A stretch of DNA of 64,000 nt from Aquabacterium commune (GTDB lineage Bacteria > Pseudomonadota > Gammaproteobacteria > Burkholderiales > Burkholderiaceae_C): NCBI RefSeq assembly GCF_004362855.1, contig NZ_SNXW01000011.1:40223-104222 (forward strand). The letters run 5' to 3'. Both the position numbers and the translations under genes were made by a program. This document shows positions 1 through 9,452 of the stretch, piece after piece (positions within the stretch are counted from its first letter, which is position 1; every line of letters begins with the position of its first letter). Under the pieces are notes generated by a model that saw only the letters and a program-made list of their open reading frames with translations, did not search any database and had not been told where the DNA came from.

Positions 1-373
1 GGGCCTTCTCCAACTGCTTGTCGTTGGCTTTGACACCACCGCGGCCTTCCAGCATGTTGACGTGGGCAAACAGTTCCTTCTCGAAATTGAGCAGGAACAG
101 GCGCACGCGGGCGCGGGCCACCGGGTCACCCGGCATCAGCTGCGGGTGCGGGAATCGCTCGTCGATGTACTCGTTGATGATGTGCGATTCGTACAGGATG
201 AGGTCACGCTCGACGAGGATGGGCACCTCGTTGTACGGGTTCATCAGGGCGATGTCTTCGGGTTTGGCAAAGATATCGACGTCACGGATCTCAAAATCCA
301 TGCCCTTTTCGAACAGAACGAAACGGCAACGATGCGAATAGGGGCAGGTCGTACCGGAGTAAAGCACCATCAT
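1..373 (-). CDS. sspA: Stringent starvation protein A (SspA), N-terminal part, cut by window edge
   Basis: Glutathione-S-transferase-fold protein that binds RNA polymerase and acts in stationary-phase and stress regulation. About 124 codons are visible, starting MMVLYSGTTCPYSHRCRF. The thioredoxin-like N-terminal domain follows, with the NEVPILVERDLILYES stretch typical of SspA, then the start of the helical domain. The start is the first of two adjacent ATGs, preceded by TAGGAG at a normal distance. It lies downstream of petABC in the same direction, the usual betaproteobacterial order, but a terminator-like hairpin separates them. The C-terminus and any sspB lie outside the window. Confidence 0.9.
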   Translation of the reverse strand, partial: MMVLYSGTTCPYSHRCRFVLFEKGMDFEIRDVDIFAKPEDIALMNPYNEVPILVERDLILYESHIINEYIDERFPHPQLMPGDPVARARVRLFLLNFEKELFAHVNMLEGRGGVKANDKQLEKA

Positions 374-429
374 GGCGGTGGGCTCCTAAGAAGCTGAACA
401 GGGATGCGCTTCGCAGCACAAACAACGAA

Positions 430-461
430 GCGCAGTGGCCGCAATCAGCATGCCACTGCGC
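430..461 (-). terminator. Probable rho-independent terminator of the petABC operon
   Basis: Read on the minus strand, a perfect 10-bp stem (GCGCAGTGGC / GCCACTGCGC, 12-nt loop) is followed by a T-rich run, TTCGTTGTTTG. It sits 39 bases after the petC stop codon. A second hairpin (GCGCTTCG at 406-413 with CGAAGCGC at 426-433) shares four bases with this stem, so the two cannot fully form together. Confidence 0.5.
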
Positions 462-500
462 TGTGGGGCCCTCACCGGCTGACCGGCAAGGACCTCGGGA

Positions 501-1268
501 TCACTTCACGTCTTTCCAGAACGCCGCATTCAGGCGCCAGGCGATGAAGGTGAAGATGGCCAGGAAGATCAGCACGCCCGCACCGATGCGGGTGCGCTGG
601 GTTTGCATCGGCTCACCCATCCACTGCAGGTAAGCCACCAAGTCGGCGATGTTGCTGTCGAACTCCTGCGGCGACATCTTGCCGGGGGTCAGTTGCTCGA
701 ATCCATCGAACTTGTGGACCTTCTTGGCAGGGTCGTGCGGATCGGCCTCTTCCACAAACTTGGCAGCACGCTGACCTTGCAACTCCCACAACACGTGCGG
801 CATGCCGACGTTGGGGAAGATCAGGTTGTTCCAGCCGGTCGGACGGGTGTCGTCGCGGTAGAAGCTGCGCAGGTAGGTGTAGAGGTAGTCAGCACCAGAG
901 CCACTGGCGCCAGCGCGCGAGCGGGCCACCAAGGTCAGATCGGGCGGCACGGCACCAAACCATTCCTTGGCGTCCTTGGTGTCCAGAGACACCTTCATCA
1001 ACTCGCCCACCTTGTCGGTGGGGAACAGCAGGTTGTCCTTGATCTGCTGCTCGGTCAGGCCGATGTCCTTCAGGCGGTTGAAGCGCATGAAGGCTGCCGC
1101 GTGGCAGTTCAGACAGTAGTTGACGAAGATCTTGGCACCGTTTTGCAGCGCGGCCAGGTCGGTCACGCGTTCCTTGGGGAACTTGTCCAGCACCAGGCTT
1201 TCGCTGCTGGCATGCGCACCCGACATCAGCGCCAGGGTGGCCAGCAAAGAGGCAAGGAGTTTTTTCAT
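501..1268 (-). CDS. petC: Cytochrome c1 subunit of the cytochrome bc1 complex
   Basis: Membrane-anchored, periplasm-facing c-type cytochrome that passes electrons from the Rieske protein to soluble cytochrome c. The 255-residue product has a signal peptide (cleavage near AHA-SS), one heme-binding CLNCH motif at residues 52-56, and a C-terminal transmembrane anchor around residues 228-246. It is last in petA-petB-petC with a 14-base gap to petB, so co-transcription is expected. Length and layout are normal for proteobacterial cytochrome c1. Confidence 0.96.
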   Translation of the reverse strand: MKKLLASLLATLALMSGAHASSESLVLDKFPKERVTDLAALQNGAKIFVNYCLNCHAAAFMRFNRLKDIGLTEQQIKDNLLFPTDKVGELMKVSLDTKDAKEWFGAVPPDLTLVARSRAGASGSGADYLYTYLRSFYRDDTRPTGWNNLIFPNVGMPHVLWELQGQRAAKFVEEADPHDPAKKVHKFDGFEQLTPGKMSPQEFDSNIADLVAYLQWMGEPMQTQRTRIGAGVLIFLAIFTFIAWRLNAAFWKDVK

Positions 1269-1282
1269 CTTTGTTTCCTGCT

Positions 1283-2686
1283 TCAGTGGGGCTTGAACGT
1301 CACGCGATCGGGCACTTGCTTGAAGGTACCGATCTGGCTCCAGAAAGGCATCAACACGAAGAAACCGAAGTACAGCAGCGTGCCCACTTGCGACACGACG
1401 TTGCCGATTTCCGAGGGAGGTTGCACGCCCAGGTAACCCAGGATGCAGAAGTTCACCACGAACACGGCGTAAACAACCTTGTGCCAGCCCGGACGATAGC
1501 GGATGGACTTGACCGGGCTCTTGTCGAACCAGGGCAGGCCCGCCAGGATCACCACGGCGCCACCCATCACGGCCACGCCCCAGAACTTGGCTTCGAAGGT
1601 CTTGAGCAGACCGATGACCACGGCAGCGACCACGAGGCCCGCAACCTTGGTTTTGCCATCGCCCTTGCCCTTGACCAGGTTCAGCACCGCACCCAGGCCG
1701 ATGATGATGGCCAGGACGTTGACCATGTCATCGGTGGTCGCACGCAGCATCGAGTAGAACGGCGTGAAGTACCAGACCGGTGCAATGTGCGGTGGGGTCT
1801 TGAACGGGTCGGCCGGGATGAAGTTGTTGTACTCCAGGAAGTAGCCACCAAACTCAGGCATGAAGAAGATCACGGCCGTGAAGATGAACAGGAAGCCACC
1901 GACGCCCAGCAGGTCGTGCACCGAGTAGTAGGGGTGGAAAGGCACGCCGTCCAGCGGATGGCCATTGGCATCCTTGGGACCTTGCTTGATTTCCACGCCA
2001 TCCGGGTTGTTCGAACCCACCTCGTGCAGCGCGATGATGTGCGCCACCACCAGGCCCAGCAGGACCAGGGGCACGGCAATCACGTGCAGCGAGAAGAAAC
2101 GGTTCAGCGTGGCATCGCCCACGACGTAGTCGCCGCGGATCAGGATGGCCAGGTCAGGACCGATGAAAGGCACTGCGGCGAACAAGTTGATGATCACCTG
2201 GGCGCCCCAGAAGGACATCTGGCCCCAAGGCAGCAAGTAGCCCATGAAGGCTTCGGCCATCAGGCACAGGAAGATCAGGCAACCGAAGATCCAGACCAGT
2301 TCGCGCGGCGTGCGGTAGGAGCCGTACATCAACCCGCGGAACATGTGCAGGTACACCACCACGAAGAAGGCCGATGCACCGGTGGAGTGCATGTAGCGGA
2401 TCAGCCATCCCCAGGGCACATCGCGCATGATGTACTCGACCGAGGCGAAGGCCAGGGCCGCATCAGGCTTGTAGTTCATGACCAGGAAGATACCGGTCAC
2501 GATCTGGATCACCAGCACCAGCAGGGCCAGGGAGCCGAAGAAATACCAGAAGTTGAAGTTCTTCGGTGCGTAGTACTCCGACAGGTGCTCTTTGTAGAGC
2601 TTGGACGCCGGAAAGCGGTTGTCCACCCAGTTCAGGAGCTTTTCGCCAGCGCTGGCGCCGGCAGGAGCTTGTTTCATTTCAGCCAT
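1283..2686 (-). CDS. petB: Cytochrome b subunit of the cytochrome bc1 complex
   Basis: Multi-spanning quinol-oxidising subunit carrying hemes bL and bH. The 467-residue protein shows the family landmarks: a first helix segment with GIFLVMNYKPD, the heme-ligand helix with YMHSTGASAFF, the GYLLPWGQMSFW segment and the Qo-site PxW-type region (HIAPVWYFTPFYSMLR). The length fits one-piece cytochrome b of proteobacteria rather than the split b6/IV form. It lies between petA and petC with 14-base gaps on each side. Confidence 0.96.
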   Translation of the reverse strand: MAEMKQAPAGASAGEKLLNWVDNRFPASKLYKEHLSEYYAPKNFNFWYFFGSLALLVLVIQIVTGIFLVMNYKPDAALAFASVEYIMRDVPWGWLIRYMHSTGASAFFVVVYLHMFRGLMYGSYRTPRELVWIFGCLIFLCLMAEAFMGYLLPWGQMSFWGAQVIINLFAAVPFIGPDLAILIRGDYVVGDATLNRFFSLHVIAVPLVLLGLVVAHIIALHEVGSNNPDGVEIKQGPKDANGHPLDGVPFHPYYSVHDLLGVGGFLFIFTAVIFFMPEFGGYFLEYNNFIPADPFKTPPHIAPVWYFTPFYSMLRATTDDMVNVLAIIIGLGAVLNLVKGKGDGKTKVAGLVVAAVVIGLLKTFEAKFWGVAVMGGAVVILAGLPWFDKSPVKSIRYRPGWHKVVYAVFVVNFCILGYLGVQPPSEIGNVVSQVGTLLYFGFFVLMPFWSQIGTFKQVPDRVTFKPH

Positions 2687-2700
2687 CGTGACTTCTCCGG

Positions 2701-3300
2701 TCAGGCCTTCTTGTCTTCACCAATGAGCAGCTTGGTGTCAGACACGTACATGTGGGGCGGCACTTCGAGGTTGTCGGGCGCCGGTTTGTTCTTGAAGACG
2801 CGGCCGGCCAGATCGAAGGTCGAACCGTGGCAGGGACACAGGAAACCGCCCGGCCAGTCGTCCGGCAGGGAGGCCTGGGCACCGGCCTGGAACTTGGAAG
2901 AGGGCGAGCAACCCAGGTGGGTGCAGATGCCCACGGCGATCATGACGTCCGGCTTGATCGAGCGGTGCTCGTTGCGGGCGTACTCGGGGGTCAGCTCATC
3001 GGGCTTGCGCTCGGACTTGGGGTCGGCCAGTTGGCCGTCGATCTTGCTCAGGCCGGCCACTTGCTCGGGCGTGCGCTTGATGATCCAGACGGGCTTGCCG
3101 CGCCATTCGACGGTCATCATCTCGCCCGGCTTCAGGGCGCTGATGTCTGCCTCGACGGCGGCGCCAGCAGCGCGGGCACGTTCGGAAGGCTGGAAGGTCG
3201 AAACGAAGGGGATGGCGGTGGCCACGCCGCCTGCACCGCCGACGGCGCAGGCCATGGTCACCCAGGTCCGACGGCTTTGATCCACTGGCTGATTGCTCAT
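2701..3300 (-). CDS. petA: Ubiquinol-cytochrome c reductase Rieske iron-sulfur subunit
   Basis: Carries the [2Fe-2S] cluster that takes the first electron from quinol. The protein (199 residues from the chosen start MSNQPVDQSRR) has an N-terminal twin-arginine-like QSRRTWVTMA segment leading into a single membrane anchor. The cluster-binding boxes CTHLGC and CPCHGS are both intact. An in-frame start 11 codons upstream exists, but GAGGAT sits just before the chosen ATG. It is the first gene of petABC; the gap to the divergent mscL must hold its promoter. Confidence 0.95.
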   Translation of the reverse strand: MSNQPVDQSRRTWVTMACAVGGAGGVATAIPFVSTFQPSERARAAGAAVEADISALKPGEMMTVEWRGKPVWIIKRTPEQVAGLSKIDGQLADPKSERKPDELTPEYARNEHRSIKPDVMIAVGICTHLGCSPSSKFQAGAQASLPDDWPGGFLCPCHGSTFDLAGRVFKNKPAPDNLEVPPHMYVSDTKLLIGEDKKA

Positions 3301-3572
3301 GGGTATCCTCGAGGACTGGTGATTCGATGACATTGAATGGGGGTCAACTCAGCATTGTAAGGGACACAGCCTCCCACTTTCTCACCCGACGCCACCTTGT
3401 GCCAGATGGCAGCCTGCGCTCACGGTGCGACATTTCCACCACACAGCGCCCTCTTGTCACAGCCCACGGCTCGGGACTTGCATTGCGTTCGCCTCAAGTC
3501 GTTCTACATTGAGCGTGATTTTTCACGCAGCAAGCCGTCAGATTTTCGCGGCACACCGAACAGGAGCGAGCC

Positions 3573-3992
3573 ATGGGTTTTTTCAGTGAGTTCAAGGAGT
3601 TTGCCGTCAAGGGCAATGTGGTGGACTTGGCGGTCGGTGTGATCATCGGCGGCGCTTTTGGCAAAATCGTCGATTCCGTGGTCAATGACCTGATCATGCC
3701 GCTGGTCGGCAAGGTGGTGGGCGGGCTGGATTTCAGCAACTACTACGTGGCCCTGGCCGGCCAAGCGGCCGGACTGACGCTGGCCGATGCCAAAAAGCAG
3801 GGTGCCGTGTTCGCCTATGGCAGCTTCATCACCGTGGCCTTGAATTTCGCCATCCTGGCGTTCATCATTTTCCTGATGATCAAGCAGATCAACCGCCTCA
3901 AGCGCGAAGAGCCGGCTGCGCCCGCCGCACCAGCCGTCACGCCGGAAGATGTCGTGTTGCTTCGTGAGATTCGTGACAGTTTGAAAAAATAA
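3573..3992 (+). CDS. mscL: Large-conductance mechanosensitive channel MscL
   Basis: Homopentameric inner-membrane channel that opens under membrane tension and releases solutes on osmotic downshock. The 139-residue protein opens with [20 protein letters not shown], the near-invariant S1/TM1 region. The pore helix has [14 protein letters not shown], and TM2 is around residues 85-110, followed by a charged C-terminal helix. AGGAG precedes the ATG. It is divergent from petABC, with a 272-base region between that holds no visible gene. Confidence 0.96.
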   Translation: MGFFSEFKEFAVKGNVVDLAVGVIIGGAFGKIVDSVVNDLIMPLVGKVVGGLDFSNYYVALAGQAAGLTLADAKKQGAVFAYGSFITVALNFAILAFIIFLMIKQINRLKREEPAAPAAPAVTPEDVVLLREIRDSLKK

Positions 3993-4043
3993 CGCAAGGC
4001 AGGCGCGGTCCGTCCGATAACCATCGATGAAAGGCAATCCCAT

Positions 4044-6575
4044 GTGGAGAGCCTCCCCTCACCCGATGCACCTGACTGGACCGGCGCCGTGAACGACCCC
4101 CGACTCGACCCTGTTTTGCATGCAGCCGCCAGCCGCATCCAGGCGGCGGTGTCGGCGGCCGTCGAGAAAGCGCTTGTGCAACTTGGCCCCCTGGCCCTGG
4201 CAGCCACGAGCAATCAGGCCCGCCAACAGCTGATGACCTGCGAGCGCGAGCTCAAGCTGAAGTCAGGCCGCATCCTGCAGGCCTTCCAGCGCGAGCTGCA
4301 GGCACAGATCGACAAGCACCACAGCCCTGACCAGGACGGCAAACCGGCGCCCAAGGGTGAGCTGGACTGGGACGCTCTTTCCCTGGTGGACAACCAGGAA
4401 GTCGAGCGCGGCGTGTGGGCCGACCGGCTGGCGCAGACCCTCACGCAGGATTGCGAGGAGCACCTCAAATCCCTGTTCGCGCACATCGCAACCCTGCTCA
4501 AGGACGCGAGTGCCGACAGCAACCCGCTGCGCCCCCAGGCCGTGGCGAAAGCCCTGCTCGAAGCCCTGGCCAGCGCCGAGTGCGACGAAGACACCTGCCT
4601 CACCCTGGCGGGGCAGATGGGGCGGGTGCTGGGCCCCGAGCTCAACACGACCTACGGCCTGATCGTTCAGGACATGCGCCAGCGCGGCATCCAGGCGCAG
4701 GGCATGTCGGTGAACCGCAGCCGCGGCACGTCCAGCGGGCATGGCGCCTTCAGCCCCTCGGCGGCGGGCGGACTGCACTCTGATTTCGGACCGCTGGGCA
4801 GCAAGCCCGGCGCATTCGCCGCCACCCTGCCCGGCGCGATGGGCGCGCCTCGCAGCGGCTTTGGCCAGGCCGAAGCGCAGGCCCACCAGCGCGCAGCCCA
4901 GGCGCTGGGCCACATGTTCGGCATGCACCTGCCCACGGCCCCCATGGGCATGGAGGGCAGCTTCCTGAGCAGCCAGGCCGACGGCCTCGGCCACGGCCCG
5001 ACCGCCCAGGCCGCCCGTGCAGACTTCCAGCACCTGCTGCGTCGCATTGCGATTCAGTCCGCGCAGGTGCCGTGGTTCGGAGATGCCGGCGGCGCGGCAG
5101 AAGGCATGGCCGCTTCGGCAGGCTTTGCCGGCCCCTTGATGGCCCCCAACCTGATCCGGGCGCACCGCGAGGAGCTCGTCCAGGCCACCGGCGGCGCAGC
5201 ACTCGACCAGATGGTCATCGACATCGTGGCGGCGCTGTTCGACCAGGTCTTGTCCGACCCGAAGGTGGCGCCGCAGATGGCCCGCCAGATCGCCCGACTG
5301 CAGATGCCGGTGCTGCGCGTCGCGCTCGGCGACATGAGCTTCTTCAATTCACGCAAACACCCGGTGCGGCGCTTCGTGAACCGCGTGGCAACGCTGTCGG
5401 CATCCTTCGACGATTACGAACAGGGCCCAGGCCTGGCCTGCCTGGAGCGCGTCACGGCGCTGGTCAACGCCATCGTCGATGGTGACTTCGACAACATGTC
5501 GGTGTACGAGTCCAAGCTCGGCGAGCTGGAGTCCTTCATCGACACGGAGAGCACACGCGATGCGGCCGAACACGCCGCCGTCGCCGCCCTCCTCAGCGGC
5601 AAGGAGGCCGACCTGCGGGTGCAGCAGCGCTACATGCAGATCCTGCAGCGCGAGCTGGCCGACATCGAACTGCCCACTTTCGTGCGGGACTTCATCACCC
5701 AGATCTGGAGCCAGGTCCAGGTGATGGCTTCGGCGCGCGATGGCGCTGGGTCACCGTTCTCGCTGCGCATGAAGAAAGCAGGGCACGAACTGGCGCTCAG
5801 CGTGCAGCCTAAAGGGCATCCGCAACTGCGCAAGGCCTTCTTGCTGACGCTGCCGCAGCTGATGCGCGACATCAACGAAGGCCTGGGCCTGATCCAGTGG
5901 CCAGAAGAAGCCAAGCAGGCCTTCTTCGCCCAGTTGCTGCCCGCCCACGCCGAGTGCCTGAAAACCGCGCCGCACCATGACCTGACCCAGCGCATGCTGG
6001 AGCAGCGGCTGAACAAGGTCGAGCAGATCGCCATCCCGAGCCGGGAAGAAGCGGCCAACGACCCGCTGCCGGCGCCGCTGGCCGACCTGTCGGCTGCGCC
6101 CACGCTGACGGTGGTGACGGCGCTCAGCCGCGAGGAAATCCAGCAGGCGGGCTTTGTGCCCGAAGCCGTGGTGGCGCAGGAAGCCAAACTGGACATCGAC
6201 CTCAACCTGCCCGGTGAGCCTGACCCCTCCCTGAGCGAGATCGACATCAACCTGGACGCGCCGCCGCTGCCCGCCGCTGGCGCCCAGCTCGTGCACCACA
6301 TCCAGAAGGGCACGGCCTACCAGATGCACATGCAGGGTCAGTGGAAAAAAGTGCGCCTGACCTGGATCAGCGAAGGCCGCAACTTCTTCATCTTCACGCA
6401 TGGCAACACGCACAAGCAGACCATCTCGCTGACGGCCCGCACGCTGGCCAAGATGTGCGAAAGCAACCGCTTCAAGGCCTTCGAGCAGTCCGAGTTGATC
6501 GAGCGCGCCACGGTGCGCGCACGCCGCCAGTTGGCCGCCCTCAGCGCCGACGCACGGACGCGCACGGCAGCCTGA
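4044..6575 (+). CDS. DUF1631 family protein
   Basis: Large (843-residue) cytoplasmic protein of a family common in beta- and gammaproteobacteria with no firmly assigned function. The N-terminus is helical. The middle holds a Gly/Ala/Met-rich low-complexity stretch (about residues 220-310). The C-terminal part (about 750-835) has the WKKVRLTWISEGRNFFIF segment typical of the family, which resembles a PilZ-like beta fold; that resemblance is inference. The start is a GTG with AAGG about 10 bases upstream; a second GTG 15 codons later is possible. It runs convergent to pdxA with a 15-base gap. Confidence 0.85.
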   Translation: MESLPSPDAPDWTGAVNDPRLDPVLHAAASRIQAAVSAAVEKALVQLGPLALAATSNQARQQLMTCERELKLKSGRILQAFQRELQAQIDKHHSPDQDGKPAPKGELDWDALSLVDNQEVERGVWADRLAQTLTQDCEEHLKSLFAHIATLLKDASADSNPLRPQAVAKALLEALASAECDEDTCLTLAGQMGRVLGPELNTTYGLIVQDMRQRGIQAQGMSVNRSRGTSSGHGAFSPSAAGGLHSDFGPLGSKPGAFAATLPGAMGAPRSGFGQAEAQAHQRAAQALGHMFGMHLPTAPMGMEGSFLSSQADGLGHGPTAQAARADFQHLLRRIAIQSAQVPWFGDAGGAAEGMAASAGFAGPLMAPNLIRAHREELVQATGGAALDQMVIDIVAALFDQVLSDPKVAPQMARQIARLQMPVLRVALGDMSFFNSRKHPVRRFVNRVATLSASFDDYEQGPGLACLERVTALVNAIVDGDFDNMSVYESKLGELESFIDTESTRDAAEHAAVAALLSGKEADLRVQQRYMQILQRELADIELPTFVRDFITQIWSQVQVMASARDGAGSPFSLRMKKAGHELALSVQPKGHPQLRKAFLLTLPQLMRDINEGLGLIQWPEEAKQAFFAQLLPAHAECLKTAPHHDLTQRMLEQRLNKVEQIAIPSREEAANDPLPAPLADLSAAPTLTVVTALSREEIQQAGFVPEAVVAQEAKLDIDLNLPGEPDPSLSEIDINLDAPPLPAAGAQLVHHIQKGTAYQMHMQGQWKKVRLTWISEGRNFFIFTHGNTHKQTISLTARTLAKMCESNRFKAFEQSELIERATVRARRQLAALSADARTRTAA

Positions 6576-6590
6576 GGCCGTGACCAGCCA

Positions 6591-7670
6591 TCACACCCGC
6601 ACGCCCCTGCCCGCCAGCAGCAGGCGGGCCATCTCGACCGCCTGAGCAAAACTGGACGCATCGGCGCGACCGGTGCCGGCCAGATCGAAGGCCGTGCCAT
6701 GGTCGGGGCTGGTGCGCACGAAGGGCAGGCCCAGCGTCACGTTCACGCCCTGGTCCAGGCCCAAGTACTTCACGGGGATCAGCCCCTGGTCGTGGTACAT
6801 CGCGATCACCACATCGAACTCGCCGGTGTGCTCGGGTGGTGCGTGGCGCGCGCGCATGAAGACGGTGTCAGGCGCCCACGGGCCCGATGCGTCGATGCCC
6901 TCTGCGCGCGCCGCGTCGATGGCCGGGCCGATGATGCGCAGCTCCTCGTCGCCGAACAAGCCGCCCTCGCCGGCGTGGGGATTCAAGCCGGCCACACCGA
7001 TGCGCGCCCGCGGCTGCCCCCAGAGCTGCGCGCTGCGGTGGGTGATGCGCAGGGTCTCCAGCACGGCGTCGAAAGTGACCTGCTCGATGGCCTGCCGCAG
7101 CGAGACGTGGATGGTCACGAGCACCGTCTTGAGTTGCGGGTTGGCCAGCATCATGCGCACCGGCGCGATGGGCTGCCCCGGCGGCGTGCCCTCGGCCTGC
7201 AGCAGCTCGGTGTGCCCCGGGTAGGGCTCACCCGCCAGGGCCAGGGCTTCCTTGTGCAGCGGCGCCGTGACGATGCCCGCGGCACTACCAGACTGCGCCA
7301 AGCGGACCGCGGCACGGATGCACGCCGCTGCGGCCACGCCGGCGCGGCGGTCCACCTGACCCCAGGGGGCCTCGATCAGATCGGCGGGCAGCCCGGGCGG
7401 CGACCACACGCCCATGTGGCCAGCCGGCAACGCACCACCATCCCCCCAGGACGCCAGATGCACCACCTTGGGGCGATCACCGACCGGCAGGCAATCGGTC
7501 GCCCTCTGCATGACCTGTGGGCAACCCACCACCGCAGCGGCGTGCGCACCCTGCCCCCACCAGCGCGCGATGATTTCCGGGCCGACACCACAGGCATCGC
7601 CCATGGTCAAGGCCAGGCGAGGCGCCCCGGTCACAGGGGTTGCGTGGGCATGGGACAGGGCGGTGGTCAT
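6591..7670 (-). CDS. pdxA: 4-hydroxythreonine-4-phosphate dehydrogenase PdxA
   Basis: NAD-dependent enzyme of the DXP-dependent pyridoxal-phosphate pathway; its product is condensed with DXP by PdxJ. The start [10 protein letters not shown] gives 359 residues. The N-terminal [15 protein letters not shown] is the family signature. Metal-binding histidines are visible in PYPGHTEL, in VTIHVSLRQ and in [15 protein letters not shown]. The C-terminal [17 protein letters not shown] is also conserved. It is divergent from hisI across about 120 bases, so it is probably transcribed on its own. Confidence 0.94.
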   Translation of the reverse strand: MTTALSHAHATPVTGAPRLALTMGDACGVGPEIIARWWGQGAHAAAVVGCPQVMQRATDCLPVGDRPKVVHLASWGDGGALPAGHMGVWSPPGLPADLIEAPWGQVDRRAGVAAAACIRAAVRLAQSGSAAGIVTAPLHKEALALAGEPYPGHTELLQAEGTPPGQPIAPVRMMLANPQLKTVLVTIHVSLRQAIEQVTFDAVLETLRITHRSAQLWGQPRARIGVAGLNPHAGEGGLFGDEELRIIGPAIDAARAEGIDASGPWAPDTVFMRARHAPPEHTGEFDVVIAMYHDQGLIPVKYLGLDQGVNVTLGLPFVRTSPDHGTAFDLAGTGRADASSFAQAVEMARLLLAGRGVRV

Positions 7671-7791
7671 GGGCAGGCGCGGAGAGCAAAAAGTCAATCC
7701 AGCGGACGATTCTCCCCCCAACTGGCCGCACCCCACCCTCCGAGGGGTCTGGCGCGCACGGTCCTGGCGCACCGATTGCTACACTGTCACC

Positions 7792-8181
7792 ATGACTTGG
7801 TTGGACGACGTGAAATGGGACGACCGCGGGCTGGTGCCTGCCATCGCCCAGGAAGACAGCACCGGCGACGTGCTGATGGTGGCCTGGATGAACCGGGAGG
7901 CTTTGGCGCGCACGGCCGAAACCGGCGAGGCGGTGTATTTCAGCCGTTCGCGCAACAAGCTGTGGCACAAGGGCGAAGAGTCGGGCCACATCCAGAAGGT
8001 GCACGCCATCCGCCTGGACTGCGACGCCGACGTCATCCTGTTGCGCGTGACGCAAACCGGCCACGAACCCGGCATCGCTTGCCACACCGGCCGTCACAGC
8101 TGCTTCTTCCAGAAGTACGACAATGGGCAGTGGGTGACGGTGGACGCCGTCATCAAGGACCCGACACAGATTTACACATGA
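7792..8181 (+). CDS. hisI: Phosphoribosyl-AMP cyclohydrolase HisI
   Basis: Third step of histidine synthesis: opens the adenine ring of PR-AMP. The 129-residue protein has the zinc-binding cysteines in DCDADV and in [13 protein letters not shown]. It is a stand-alone HisI rather than a HisI-HisE fusion. Its stop overlaps the hisE start (ATGA), indicating translational coupling. Here hisI is on the strand opposite to hisF, unlike the usual continuous his operon of this order. Confidence 0.95.
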   Translation: MTWLDDVKWDDRGLVPAIAQEDSTGDVLMVAWMNREALARTAETGEAVYFSRSRNKLWHKGEESGHIQKVHAIRLDCDADVILLRVTQTGHEPGIACHTGRHSCFFQKYDNGQWVTVDAVIKDPTQIYT

Positions 8182-8567
8182 CCCGCGACGCATCCACACA
8201 TGACGTGCTGGCCCGGCTGGCCGAGGTGATCGAGTCGCGCAAAGGCGGCGACCCGGCCACCAGCTACGTGGCACGCCTGTTCCACAAAGGCACCGACACC
8301 ATCCTGAAAAAGGTGGGCGAGGAGGCCGTGGAAGCCGTCATGGCCGGCAAGGACTTGGCCGCGCAGGCCTCGGCCGAGCACCGCCAGGCCGCGGTGGGCG
8401 AATTTGCCGACCTGTGGTTCCACAGCATGGTCGCCCTGTCGCACCTCGGTCTCAGCCCTGCCGACGTGGTCAATGAGCTGGCCCGACGCGAAGGTCTGTC
8501 GGGTCTGGAAGAATTCGCCTCGCGCCCGGCCGCCCCCAATGGGTCGGGGCCCCAAGGCAAACCGTGA
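8178..8567 (+). CDS. hisE: Phosphoribosyl-ATP pyrophosphatase HisE
   Basis: Second step of histidine synthesis: hydrolyses PR-ATP to PR-AMP and pyrophosphate. The all-helical MazG-like domain (129 residues) shows the metal-binding KKVGEEAVE and [12 protein letters not shown] motifs. It overlaps hisI by four bases and precedes tatA by about 46 bases. No HIT-family gene lies between hisE and tatA, although one occurs there in many relatives. Confidence 0.95.
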   Translation: MTRDASTHDVLARLAEVIESRKGGDPATSYVARLFHKGTDTILKKVGEEAVEAVMAGKDLAAQASAEHRQAAVGEFADLWFHSMVALSHLGLSPADVVNELARREGLSGLEEFASRPAAPNGSGPQGKP

Positions 8568-8613
8568 TTTGCAAACCGTGATTTTGGGCTTGTGAGCCCG
8601 CCTGGAGAGAAAA

Positions 8614-8856
8614 ATGGGATCGTTCAGCATTTGGCACTGGTTGATCGTGCTGGTCATCGTGGTGATGGTCTTTGGCACCAAGAAGCTCAAAAACGTCGGC
8701 AGCGACCTGGGGTCGGCCGTCAAGGGCTTCAAGGACGGCATGAAGGAAGGCGGGACAACCACCGCTGACGCATCGCCGGCGCCGCAGCAGGTGGTCAACG
8801 AAGCCGCTCGCCGTGACGCCAACACCGTGGACGTTGACAGCAAGACCAAGTCCTGA
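8614..8856 (+). CDS. tatA: Sec-independent translocase subunit TatA
   Basis: Pore-forming subunit of the twin-arginine pathway, which exports folded proteins such as the Rieske subunit. The 80-residue protein has one N-terminal membrane helix ([15 protein letters not shown]), the conserved FGTKKL hinge and an amphipathic helix [12 protein letters not shown], followed by a polar tail. GGAGAG precedes the ATG. It is first of tatABC and probably reads on from hisIE. Confidence 0.95.
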   Translation: MGSFSIWHWLIVLVIVVMVFGTKKLKNVGSDLGSAVKGFKDGMKEGGTTTADASPAPQQVVNEAARRDANTVDVDSKTKS

Positions 8857-8923
8857 TGCCGTCGGTGACGCGCCCTGCCCTGGCGCCATCGAACAGCGCA
8901 GCGACCATGGAGGCGAACCAGCC

Positions 8924-9397
8924 ATGATCGACTTCGGCATCGACAAGCTCGCCCTGATTGGCGCGGTGGCGCTGATCGTGATCGGGCCGGAGCGCCTGCC
9001 GCGCGTGGCCAAAACCGTCGGCGTGCTGCTGGGCAAGGCGCAGCGCTACGTGTCGCAGGTGCAAAGCGAGGTCAACCGCTCCATCGAACTGGAAGAACTC
9101 CAGAAGGTCAAGCAAGGGCTGGAGACGGCCGCGCATGACCTGGGCCACTCGGTGCAAGCTGGCCTGCACGATGCCCAGTCGGCCCTCGACGGCACGGCGG
9201 CCAATGGCGAGGCCGGCAGCAGCACCAGCTTTTACAACGACTTGCCCACGCCGTCTTACCACGCCATTGGCACGCCCTTGCGCAAGAACTGGCGGCTCAA
9301 GCGGAGCGCCACACCGCTGTGGTACAAGCAGCGCCAAGGTGTGCGTCGCCACGTGCAATCGGGTGCCGCCCGCGTGGCGCGCTTCCGTCCGCGGTGA
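8924..9397 (+). CDS. tatB: Sec-independent translocase subunit TatB
   Basis: Works with TatC as receptor for twin-arginine signal peptides. The chosen start [13 protein letters not shown] gives 157 residues; an in-frame upstream extension has no TatB-like sequence. One N-terminal membrane helix is followed by [14 protein letters not shown], the TatB/TatA signature, then a long amphipathic helix and a variable basic tail. It sits between tatA and tatC. Confidence 0.94.
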   Translation: MIDFGIDKLALIGAVALIVIGPERLPRVAKTVGVLLGKAQRYVSQVQSEVNRSIELEELQKVKQGLETAAHDLGHSVQAGLHDAQSALDGTAANGEAGSSTSFYNDLPTPSYHAIGTPLRKNWRLKRSATPLWYKQRQGVRRHVQSGAARVARFRPR

Positions 9398-9452
9398 TGC
9401 CCCCATCCCCCACAACCACCGTCCCAGCCGGTTGCCCCTGAGATCGCCCCAC

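Noticed and set aside
1271..3280. A 669-codon open frame opposite petB and petA
   Set aside because: It lies fully antisense to two conserved genes, is His/Gln/Asp-rich as expected from a shifted high-GC frame, and has no domain.
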